Source of the DNA: Planctomycetota bacterium
GTDB taxonomy: Bacteria; Planctomycetota; UBA11346
Direction: 5' to 3'
Length of the DNA stretch: 6,470 nucleotides
Assembly (NCBI GenBank): GCA_024641365.1
Contig: JAHEDF010000230.1
Coordinates: forward strand, 1 to 6,470
Below the pieces are notes generated by a model that had not been told where the DNA came from, searched no databases, and saw only the letters and a program-made list of their open reading frames with translations. The position numbers and the translations under genes are program-made. Positions 1-6,470 of the stretch are shown here, in pieces. Each line of letters begins with the position of its first letter. Position 1 is the stretch's first letter.

Positions 1-898
1 CTGATGACCGCTCAAGATATCCTACCGCCTTTAGATGAAATTTGTTTTCGCTTTCTAAACTTAATTTTTTATATGCAGTAAAATTACCAAGTAGATATTC
101 TGAATCAGCTCGTCGAGCTGTAACCCATTGCTGCAAATTTTTCTCCAAAAGTGGAGATCGAGCCACATAGTGATCAAGACAAGTTAATACTTGGTGAGGC
201 TGTTTCAGCTCATCATAAATTGAAGATAAATAGCTGGTTAAAGTGGCACTTTCCGTTTTTTCGATTGCTTCGGTCAACAGTGAAATTGCTTCATCGTCTT
301 GTTCTCTGTTATGTAGTAATCGGGCTAACATCTGTACCGCTGGCCGATAATACGGGAATAATTGCAAAGCACTTCGTACTGCAGATTCTGCCTTTTCGAT
401 TTGATCGGCATTTTCATACAAATGCGCATAGGATACGTGGATCCAATGTGGACGTTCACCAAATTCAGATGCTTTTTGCAAATAATCTTCCGCTGTTGAA
501 AAATCATGAAATGCAGAATGCAAGCTGGCAAATAATGTAAAATAATCTACTTGCTCAATTGCTGGGTGCTGTGATTCAATGTTAATGTGCCGTATAAAAT
601 CCCAGGCTACAAATGGACCACGCCATTCCCATAAAACATACCCATACGCGACTTTGACACCTAAGGATTGTGGATAATTACGATAAGCACGGATATGCAG
701 ATGATTGCTTAAGCGTGGTGCACCCAATTGATTTGCTAAACGTCCAGCAAGTAAAAGCCCGGTTTCATCAGACCATTTTTTAAGCTCGCCAAATTGCGCT
801 ACTCCACGTTGATATGCCTGGAGAAAGCATCCACGCCCATACAAGCTCTCTATTTCCTTGTAGTCGTGCGTATTTATTGCCGGCTTTGCATTTGACAT
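1..898 (-). CDS. TPR-repeat protein, 3' end outside the window
   Basis: This frame is open from the ATG at 898-896 to the left edge, giving 299 residues with no stop, so the C-terminus is missing. The start is supported by an in-frame TGA a few dozen bases upstream and no other start codon between them, although no clear Shine-Dalgarno sequence is visible. Residues about 1-110 form a helical N-terminal region containing the stretches GRGCFLQAYQRG and LAGRLANQLGAPRLS. Residues about 120-250 read as roughly four tetratricopeptide-like helical pairs, for example at 120-150, 152-182, 186-215 and 219-248. There is no signal peptide or membrane segment in the visible part, so it is probably cytoplasmic. 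TPR proteins are usually protein-interaction scaffolds. The layout and the ARRADSEYLLGNF segment near 261-273 remind me of large TPR proteins with a C39-like papain-fold domain after the repeats, but that domain would lie outside the window. It follows the glycosyltransferase gene after a 123-base gap on the same strand. Confidence 0.85.
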   Translation of the reverse strand, partial: MSNAKPAINTHDYKEIESLYGRGCFLQAYQRGVAQFGELKKWSDETGLLLAGRLANQLGAPRLSNHLHIRAYRNYPQSLGVKVAYGYVLWEWRGPFVAWDFIRHINIESQHPAIEQVDYFTLFASLHSAFHDFSTAEDYLQKASEFGERPHWIHVSYAHLYENADQIEKAESAVRSALQLFPYYRPAVQMLARLLHNREQDDEAISLLTEAIEKTESATLTSYLSSIYDELKQPHQVLTCLDHYVARSPLLEKNLQQWVTARRADSEYLLGNFTAYKKLSLESENKFHLKAVGYLERSS

Positions 899-1021
899 AT
901 GTTTTATGCTGGAGCGTTTCGTTATTTTGCCAAGTCACAAATAATTCTAATGTCCTGGCTTGGCCAGCGAGTATGAGATCGGCAAGCTCACCTCTACTCT
1001 GATATATAATCCACTACAAAC
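899..1021 (-). other. Spacer with a small hairpin between glycosyltransferase and TPR genes
   Basis: This gap separates the glycosyltransferase stop from the TPR gene start. It contains a perfect 5-bp inverted repeat at 955-967 (CTGGC, TTG, GCCAG on the plus strand). No run of T follows it on the minus strand, so it is a poor intrinsic terminator. I see no convincing -35/-10 pair. The TPR gene could be read through from upstream or have its own unrecognised promoter. Confidence 0.35.
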
Positions 1022-1780
1022 TTATTTACCCACCTGCTCACGTGTTGGGATTGTTAGCGTATCGGATTCAGAGGTCTCAACGATGTGCCAAGGACGTTGA
1101 CGGGTAATCAGCCACCGCACCCCTAAAACATCGCGAATGCCACGAAATAAGCGATTCCCAATACCATATTTACTGCGACCCGTTGTACGCGGGCGATGGT
1201 TGACCGGTAATTCACCTATGCGTCCCCCCTGCATGCGGACCAAGGTTGGGAGAAAACGGTGCATGCCATCGAAACGTGGCAATGACATTAAGGAAGACCG
1301 ACGAGCAACACGTGTTGAACAGCCAATGTCATGCACGGCCGTTCCGGTTAATAACGTGCGCACAACATTCGCAATGCGACTGCTAAAACGACGCAACCAA
1401 TTATCATGACGTTGTGAGCGAATTCCGTTTATTAAATCAATCGATTCAGCGCGTGCCTTCGCAAATAATTTTGGTAAATCGGCCGGATCATTTTGCCCAT
1501 CACCATCCAATGTCGCCACCCATTCTGACTGCACATTTATAATACCTGCTAATAATGCAGCCGATTGACCACAGTTGTGTTCAAAGCGAATAAATCGATG
1601 CGGACTCGTTAATTGTCGCAATTTGTCGATAGTGCCATCAGTTGAACCATCATCGACCCAAACAATTTCAATATCATAATCGACTGGTGCAAACGCCGTC
1701 GTTATCTCGCGCGCTAAAGTCGCAATGGCAGCAACTTCATTCCGCACAGGAATGACTACCGACAACAACGGATTGGTCAC
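1022..1780 (-). CDS. Family 2 glycosyltransferase (DPM1-like, soluble)
   Basis: This is a GT-A fold glycosyltransferase of family 2, 252 residues when started at the GTG at 1780-1778. It probably transfers a sugar from a nucleotide donor to a polyprenyl phosphate or similar lipid acceptor at the inner face of the cytoplasmic membrane. Visible motifs are LLSVVIPVRNE at residues 5-15, VDDGSTDGT at 42-50, the metal-binding DGDGQNDP at 92-99, DIGC at 151-154, and HRPRTTGRSKYG at 195-206. These are characteristic of dolichyl-phosphate mannose synthase-like enzymes. There are no C-terminal membrane helices, unlike the larger membrane-anchored members. The GTG shares four bases (GTGA) with the stop of the preceding lipoprotein gene and places the first beta strand at the usual distance from the N-terminus. 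An ATG 60 bases further upstream (1840) would add 20 residues lying inside the lipoprotein gene and resembling no GT2 N-terminus. The exact acceptor and sugar cannot be read from the sequence. Confidence 0.93.
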   Translation of the reverse strand: MTNPLLSVVIPVRNEVAAIATLAREITTAFAPVDYDIEIVWVDDGSTDGTIDKLRQLTSPHRFIRFEHNCGQSAALLAGIINVQSEWVATLDGDGQNDPADLPKLFAKARAESIDLINGIRSQRHDNWLRRFSSRIANVVRTLLTGTAVHDIGCSTRVARRSSLMSLPRFDGMHRFLPTLVRMQGGRIGELPVNHRPRTTGRSKYGIGNRLFRGIRDVLGVRWLITRQRPWHIVETSESDTLTIPTREQVGK

Positions 1781-2400
1781 GGCGTTGAGGCCAAATTGAT
1801 CCACACGGGATCTCGATAGGGCGTGCGCACCGTTAACCACTCAACAATGCGCTCACTCTGTTTGATACCTGTATTATTATGCCACCCATATATTAATGAC
1901 GAACGTCCATCACGTGTGGGACGTATACTAAACATTGGCGTCAGACCGGTATTTGACGCTAAGTCATTTAAGCGCGCCGCTTCCTTTGCGATTTCTTTTT
2001 GTCGTTCCTGATCGGCATCGACATCCGGTAAAATAACTAAAATAAAACTGCCTTCGTCAATGCTGAGTGGCTGACTAGAACTCACTTTTGGCGGAGCAGC
2101 CATACGAGGACGGTATCCAGGTGGCGGTAAACGCGCCCAGCCGGTTTCGCTATCGACAATAATTATGCGTGGAACACCGTCTTTCCCAGGGTGATAACGT
2201 AATTGCCACCAAAATTTATTGTTCGCGTCCGGTTCGCTCGGATCCAATACTTCAATCGGTTCACCCCATTTAAAATCATCGCGAATTTGTAAGTGTCCCG
2301 CATTCGAAACTACCTGCGCACGCGTAATAAATACACGGTCTTCACAACCCACTAACAGGGCTAGGACGAGCGCGATGATAAGAGACCAAGTCGTTCGCAT
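1777..2400 (-). CDS. Lipoprotein with possible SPOR-like C-terminal domain
   Basis: I do not recognise this 207-residue protein by name. Residues 1-19 are a signal peptidase II signal: MRTT, a hydrophobic stretch, then the lipobox LVGC with the lipidated cysteine at 19. Residue +2 is Glu, not Asp, so under the enterobacterial Lol rule it would go to the outer membrane. Residues about 25-100 contain conserved-looking aromatic stretches (KFWWQLRYHPGKDG, then IIIVDSETGWARLPPPGY). A Pro/Ser-rich hinge at about 100-115 follows. Residues about 118-205 show a beta-helix-beta pattern, twice over (FILVILP followed by a charged helix with ERQKEIAKEAARL, then SSLIYGWH followed by a second helix), which resembles a peptidoglycan-binding SPOR domain; this is inference from pattern only. 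The start is well supported: GGAG lies five bases upstream of the ATG (2406-2409 on the minus strand). The last bases overlap the glycosyltransferase start, which implies coupled translation. Confidence 0.88.
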   Translation of the reverse strand: MRTTWSLIIALVLALLVGCEDRVFITRAQVVSNAGHLQIRDDFKWGEPIEVLDPSEPDANNKFWWQLRYHPGKDGVPRIIIVDSETGWARLPPPGYRPRMAAPPKVSSSQPLSIDEGSFILVILPDVDADQERQKEIAKEAARLNDLASNTGLTPMFSIRPTRDGRSSLIYGWHNNTGIKQSERIVEWLTVRTPYRDPVWINLASTP

Positions 2401-2412
2401 GCTATCTCCGTA
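2401..2412 (-). promoter_or_regulatory. Ribosome binding site of the lipoprotein gene
   Basis: On the minus strand the bases just before the ATG read CGGAGATAGC, giving a GGAG core with five bases of spacing. It is the clearest Shine-Dalgarno sequence in front of any of the larger genes here, and it fixes the lipoprotein start. Confidence 0.7.
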
Positions 2413-2453
2413 GCGATAGTTCTAATCTACATCGCTGGGCCGAGCAATGAGCG

Positions 2454-2485
2454 AAAAAACAAGGCAAACGCCATGAATTAATGGC
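2454..2485 (-). terminator. Weak terminator-like hairpin after the metallopeptidase gene
   Basis: Downstream of the metallopeptidase stop the minus strand has a 5-bp inverted repeat (GCCAT, six-base loop, ATGGC, at 2470-2485). About ten bases after it comes a run of six T (2454-2459). The short stem and the gap between stem and T-run make it marginal, so transcription may continue into the lipoprotein gene. Confidence 0.25.
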
Positions 2486-2506
2486 TGTTTTCGTGCTTTT
2501 CCTCCA

Positions 2507-3133
2507 TTACCCGCGACCTAATGCATTCAATTGATCTTCGTCGTAGCCTAAATAATGGCCTAATTCATGGTACAGGGTTTGTTGCACCTCTTCGCTAAAT
2601 TCACGGCGATTCGTGGTCGCATGCTCATGGGCACGCCTAAATATATATATGCGTGGCGTAATATTTGGTGTCCCATTCGCTCCTAAATCACCACGTTCGT
2701 CACCAACAAATAATCCAACCACTTCTGGTTCATCAAAACCTTCCAATAAAACTGGTTCGGCGTAATCTGCTAAAATTAAGGACACTTCTTCTAACGCTTT
2801 ACGCAAGGTTTCTGGCAAGGCATCAGCTGCTGTTTCCACAGCATGTTGAAAATGGCGCCAGCTTACTCGAAATGGTAATGTTTGTGGTTCCAAACGGGCG
2901 CGACTGGCACGTGCAAATGCATGATCAGCAGCACGGTAATTTTTTACACGTTCTTGGACGCAGCCCAACCAGTACCAACACTCCCCATGATCCGGGCGCG
3001 CTTTTACCAAGGTGGTCGCCGCTTCAGTTGCGCGTGGCATATCATCCTGGCGATAGGCTTCCCATATCTGTGCAAGACCATCCGCTAAGCTCGCATCGTC
3101 TGCGTCTTCAATTTCCTCGTTATCCATATGCAT
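2507..3133 (-). CDS. TPR plus HExxH metallopeptidase (Zincin_1-like family)
   Basis: This 208-residue protein joins two modules. Residues about 14-85 form two TPR-like helical pairs, including the stretch from WEAYRQDD to TTLVKARPDHGE and then CWYWLGCVQERVKNYRAADHAF. Residues about 92-208 match the small zincin family known as 'metallopeptidase family protein' (Pfam Zincin_1): an AADALPETLRKALEEV segment, a VVGLFVGDERG segment equivalent to the GLY/F-G motif, PRIYIFRRAHEH, and the active site HELGHYLGYDED. His189 and His193 would bind zinc, Glu190 would be the catalytic base, and Asp198 is the likely third ligand. Members usually lack a signal peptide and are cytoplasmic; none is visible here. 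Their substrates are largely unknown. The N-terminus is acidic. The start could be the ATG at 3133 or the second ATG two codons later; neither has a strong Shine-Dalgarno sequence. It is divergent from thiC and first in the leftward set. Confidence 0.92.
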   Translation of the reverse strand: MHMDNEEIEDADDASLADGLAQIWEAYRQDDMPRATEAATTLVKARPDHGECWYWLGCVQERVKNYRAADHAFARASRARLEPQTLPFRVSWRHFQHAVETAADALPETLRKALEEVSLILADYAEPVLLEGFDEPEVVGLFVGDERGDLGANGTPNITPRIYIFRRAHEHATTNRREFSEEVQQTLYHELGHYLGYDEDQLNALGRG

Positions 3134-3282
3134 ATTGAAGCGCCGTCGTCTCGGGAAGTGAAGAGGGAAAATCGACAGAACTGAAACACAGTGTTTTGCT
3201 CTCTGCTTGGCGTGTTCTAGCTGGTGCCGAAGCTTCTAGGTGATCAGCGATTGCGTTGCGATGGCCAGACTCATGCTGCGCA
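3134..3282. other. Divergent intergenic region with a perfect palindrome
   Basis: This stretch must carry the promoters for both the leftward metallopeptidase gene and the rightward riboswitch-thiC transcript. I could not find a -35/-10 pair good enough to call on either strand. It contains a perfect 13-base palindrome, AAACAC-A-GTGTTT, at 3184-3196, which could be an operator half-site pair or chance. No open frame here looks coding. Confidence 0.4.
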
Positions 3283-3398
3283 CCTGCCTAGGGGAGGCTT
3301 GCGAGAAGCCTGAGAAACTGAGTCGGCTACGGTTGTGAATCGTACGCACCATCAGTGACCCTTACACCTGATCCGGATCATGCCGGCGTAGGAAAAGG
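3283..3398 (+). ncRNA. TPP riboswitch (THI element)
   Basis: This is a thiamine pyrophosphate riboswitch upstream of thiC. The conserved core is plain: GGGG at 3291-3294, a P2 stem of AGGCTT (3295-3300) with AAGCCT (3306-3311), the CTGAGAAA pyrimidine-sensor motif at about 3310-3317, and ACACCTGATC leading into the P4/P5 arm CCGG-ATCATG-CCGG followed by GCGTAGGA. P3 is formed by ACTGA (3317-3321) with TCAGT (3352-3356) and is extended by an inner TACG/CGTA helix (P3a), so it is longer than in the E. coli thiM version. P1 can form from CCTA (3287-3290) with TAGG (3389-3392), with a possible outer CCT/AGG pairing. The 3' strand of P1 carries the purine run AGGAAAAGG directly before an ATG, so ligand binding could hide a ribosome binding site. 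No good intrinsic terminator follows, which favours translational control. Confidence 0.95.
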
Positions 3399-3527
3399 AT
3401 GCTGCCCACAATGAGCACACAATTTTCTTTTAGTGTTGCTTCGTCAGTAATAACAAATTTATTTGCTCATTTTAATCTAGCTGCTGCACCCAAGAAACTA
3501 TGCGTGCACCAAGTACAATTTCACTAA
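3399..3527 (+). CDS. Possible 42-residue leader peptide between riboswitch and thiC
   Basis: An ATG-started frame of 42 codons plus TAA begins immediately after the riboswitch. It starts MLPTMSTQFSFS and ends CVHQVQFH. The Shine-Dalgarno-like AGGA (3390-3393) sits five bases before the ATG and is part of the 3' strand of riboswitch helix P1, the place where a TPP-controlled start codon is normally found. The frame differs from that of thiC, and the residues resemble no part of ThiC that I know, so it is not simply a frameshifted N-terminus. It ends 37 bases before the thiC ATG, close enough for reinitiation. There is no obvious signal peptide or domain. It may be a regulatory leader, or the frame may be open by chance; only conservation would settle it. 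Confidence 0.4.
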   Translation: MLPTMSTQFSFSVASSVITNLFAHFNLAAAPKKLCVHQVQFH

Positions 3528-3555
3528 CCACTCCCTTGATTTAAACACCTACTGA

Positions 3556-5079
<1,524 letters not shown>

Positions 5080-5095
5080 CATGCTACTGAAAACT

Positions 5096-5110
5096 GGCCT
5101 GATTCAGGTC
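5096..5110 (+). other. Short hairpin just after thiC
   Basis: CCTG-ATT-CAGG at 5098-5108 can be extended by a G-U and a G-C pair to a six-base-pair stem 17 bases after the thiC stop. No T-run follows. It may protect the 3' end of the message or mean nothing. Confidence 0.25.
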
Positions 5111-5128
5111 CGTCTCTATTGATGTAAC

Positions 5129-5174
5129 TAATACTCGGCCAGCAGACTCGCACAAAGTCTGCTAGCGAGTATTA
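5129..5174. repeat. Nested inverted repeat forming a 17-bp hairpin
   Basis: An outer 9-bp perfect stem (TAATACTCG at 5129-5137 with CGAGTATTA at 5166-5174) encloses a 3-by-2 internal loop and an inner 8-bp perfect stem (AGCAGACT at 5141-5148 with AGTCTGCT at 5156-5163). The seven-base loop is CGCACAA. After a bulge, ATG at 5123-5125 can also pair with CAT at 5175-5177. No U-run follows on either strand, so it is not a classical intrinsic terminator. Its position between thiC and the next gene suits transcript-end stabilisation, Rho-related processing, an attenuator, or one copy of a dispersed palindromic repeat. Confidence 0.6.
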
Positions 5175-5230
5175 CATGACTACTCATACTGTCGGACAGC
5201 TCGCTTGACGCTTTCCGGTGTATATTTGTC

Positions 5231-6470
5231 ATGGATTCCCGTTTCGGAAAACCTGTTTTTTTCGATCCGTTCAAAAGACGGTGGGGGCGCTTACTTGGCG
5301 TTATAATTTCTATCGCCATTCCTATTTTCTTGTTGCTCACGGTTCTGTTAATTAGCGTCTTAGAAAATCCTAGTTTACCCATTCAATCACTACGACAATT
5401 AACCACTGCTGAATTACAGGTGTCGTCACCACTTGAAGCCATACCACCACAATTACCACACCCAGATGACACGATCATATCGCCGCGATTAAAACTGCTA
5501 GAAGATCGTCAACGCCAACAACAGGCCCTAAATAATCTGCGATTGTTAAATCAAAAAAATAAAAAAACTATAAAAACTGACCAAGAACCAAAGCGCGCCG
5601 CATTTCTTGTTACGTGGGATAACAATAGTTTTATATCGCTACAGCAACACATAAATGACATTGATGTTATTTTCCCCGAATGGTTTCACCTTGGCGGCTC
5701 ACAGGATACATTTATTGATGAAGAATCCCAAGAACGCTCGCAACAATTAGCCTTTATTAAATCACATGCTCCCCGCCTCATCAACATGCCGGTTGTCAAT
5801 AATTATGTTGATGGCCAATGGGATGGCATGGGAGCCATGGAAATATTACGCTCCCCTTTACGGCGTAATCAAATCATAGATAAAATGGTAACAGCCATTA
5901 AATCCGTTGATGGGGCTGGGCTCTGCTTGGATTTAGAAAACTTATCGTATCCACCTGAAACAAATAACGACAAACGGAAAGCAATTAAAAAGAAACTGGC
6001 TCCCTTCGAACTGTATTTGTTGTTTGCGCGGGACTTAGCAAAAGCACTCCGGCGACAGAATTTAAAGTTTGCCATTTGTGCCCCACTACAAAATCCAGCA
6101 TTTCCATATCGCTCGCTAGCAACTATTGCTGATTATGTGGTGCTCATGTCATTTGATGAACACCGGGCTGGCGATAAACCAGGAGCCCTGGCGAGTAATG
6201 AGTGGATAAAAAATGGACTCGCTTTACGCGCTGATGATATCCCCAAAAACAAAGCCGTTATAGCGCTCGGCAATTACGCCTATGATTGGTCTGCAAATGG
6301 ATCTATCCATATGCTGAGTAATAATGACGTTATGCGATTAGCACGAGAAAACCAAGCCGTGTGGTCGTGGGATGCGACCAGTAATAATCCGCATTTAACC
6401 TATACGGACCAAAAAAATGAGACTCATCGCTTATGGATGTTAGATGCGACAACCACCTACAATCACATCG
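5231..6470 (+). CDS. Membrane-anchored GH18-like protein, 3' end outside the window
   Basis: The frame is open from the ATG at 5231 to the right edge: 413 residues, C-terminus missing. An in-frame TGA at 5177 and no other good start codon support this ATG, although no Shine-Dalgarno sequence is visible. Residues 8-18 (PVFFDPFKRRW) form a basic cytoplasmic N-terminus. Residues about 21-44 are one membrane helix, so the rest should be periplasmic or external. Residues about 45-120 form a Pro/Gln/Asn-rich linker. From about 122 there is a GH18-like barrel: AAFLVTWDNNSF, PEWFHLGG, GLCLDLENL with Asp234 and Glu236, ADYVVLMSFDEH at 300-311, ALGNYAYDW, and a closing segment with LTYTD and RLWMLDATTTYN. 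The later strands resemble spore-cortex SleL/YaaH-type GH18 domains. The PVFFDP...RRW start plus this domain is typical of large proteins that fuse GH18, NodB-type polysaccharide deacetylase and GT2 synthase, thought to make N-acetylglucosamine-type exopolysaccharides; the latter two domains would lie beyond the window. Confidence 0.88.
   Translation, partial: MDSRFGKPVFFDPFKRRWGRLLGVIISIAIPIFLLLTVLLISVLENPSLPIQSLRQLTTAELQVSSPLEAIPPQLPHPDDTIISPRLKLLEDRQRQQQALNNLRLLNQKNKKTIKTDQEPKRAAFLVTWDNNSFISLQQHINDIDVIFPEWFHLGGSQDTFIDEESQERSQQLAFIKSHAPRLINMPVVNNYVDGQWDGMGAMEILRSPLRRNQIIDKMVTAIKSVDGAGLCLDLENLSYPPETNNDKRKAIKKKLAPFELYLLFARDLAKALRRQNLKFAICAPLQNPAFPYRSLATIADYVVLMSFDEHRAGDKPGALASNEWIKNGLALRADDIPKNKAVIALGNYAYDWSANGSIHMLSNNDVMRLARENQAVWSWDATSNNPHLTYTDQKNETHRLWMLDATTTYNHI

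Noticed and set aside
151..540. Plus-strand open frame of 129 codons
   Set aside because: It lies wholly inside the leftward TPR gene, which has sensible repeat structure; its own product shows no domain or plausible composition.
1781..1840. Longer glycosyltransferase starting at ATG 1840
   Set aside because: The extra 20 residues lie inside the lipoprotein coding region and do not fit a GT2 N-terminus; the GTG at 1780 overlaps the lipoprotein stop by four bases and gives the normal beginning.
2665..3138. Plus-strand open frame of 157 codons opposite the metallopeptidase
   Set aside because: It is antisense to a gene with a clear HExxH motif, and its product is a His/Pro/Leu-rich shadow with no recognisable family.
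3500..3544. 14-codon open frame (starting MRAPSTISLTT) between the leader frame and thiC
   Set aside because: Too short to judge, has no ribosome binding site, overlaps the leader frame and has no recognisable similarity.
5205..5226. TTGACG and TATATT as a promoter for the GH18 gene
   Set aside because: The two boxes are only ten bases apart, far short of the 16-18 needed for a sigma-70 promoter.
5128..5382. Minus-strand open frame of 84 codons
   Set aside because: It runs across the hairpin and the antisense of the GH18 gene start, and has no domain or ribosome binding site.

Overview
The window looks like chromosomal DNA from a free-living or facultative Gram-negative bacterium, probably in or near the Pseudomonadota. 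It carries a lipoprotein with a signal peptidase II lipobox, a TPP riboswitch of proteobacterial style, a cytosolic dolichyl-phosphate-mannose-synthase-like glycosyltransferase, and the start of a membrane-anchored GH18-like protein of a type often fused to polysaccharide deacetylase and glycosyltransferase domains. Codon use is moderately AT-rich (many TTA, ATT and AAA codons). I cannot name a genus. The short form of ThiC argues against an ordinary enterobacterium or pseudomonad.

Left half (1-3133), all leftward. In order of transcription: a TPR plus HExxH metallopeptidase (3133-2507); a small lipoprotein with a possible SPOR-like C-terminal domain (2400-1777); a family 2 glycosyltransferase whose most likely start is a GTG overlapping the lipoprotein stop by four bases (1780-1022); and a long TPR protein that starts at 898 and runs off the left edge. 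The lipoprotein and glycosyltransferase are almost certainly translationally coupled. The other two may belong to the same transcript but are separated by gaps of about 106 and 123 bases.

Middle (3134-3564), gene-poor divergent region. It holds a clear TPP riboswitch (about 3283-3398). Directly after it is a 42-codon open frame whose Shine-Dalgarno-like sequence lies in the 3' end of the riboswitch. The real thiC start is about 170 bases further on and has almost no Shine-Dalgarno sequence. This suggests the riboswitch may act first on a leader peptide, with thiC translated by coupling or reinitiation.

Right half (3565-6470), all rightward. First comes thiC (HMP-P synthase, short form with an added Ala/Lys-rich tail). 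A 151-base gap follows, containing a strong nested hairpin without a U-run. The last gene encodes an N-terminal membrane anchor followed by a GH18-like domain and is cut by the right edge. By family resemblance it may continue into NodB deacetylase and GT2 domains for exopolysaccharide synthesis.

No mobile element, CRISPR array, tRNA or rRNA was seen. I did not find a convincing novel multi-gene system. The most unusual item is the riboswitch, leader frame and thiC arrangement.
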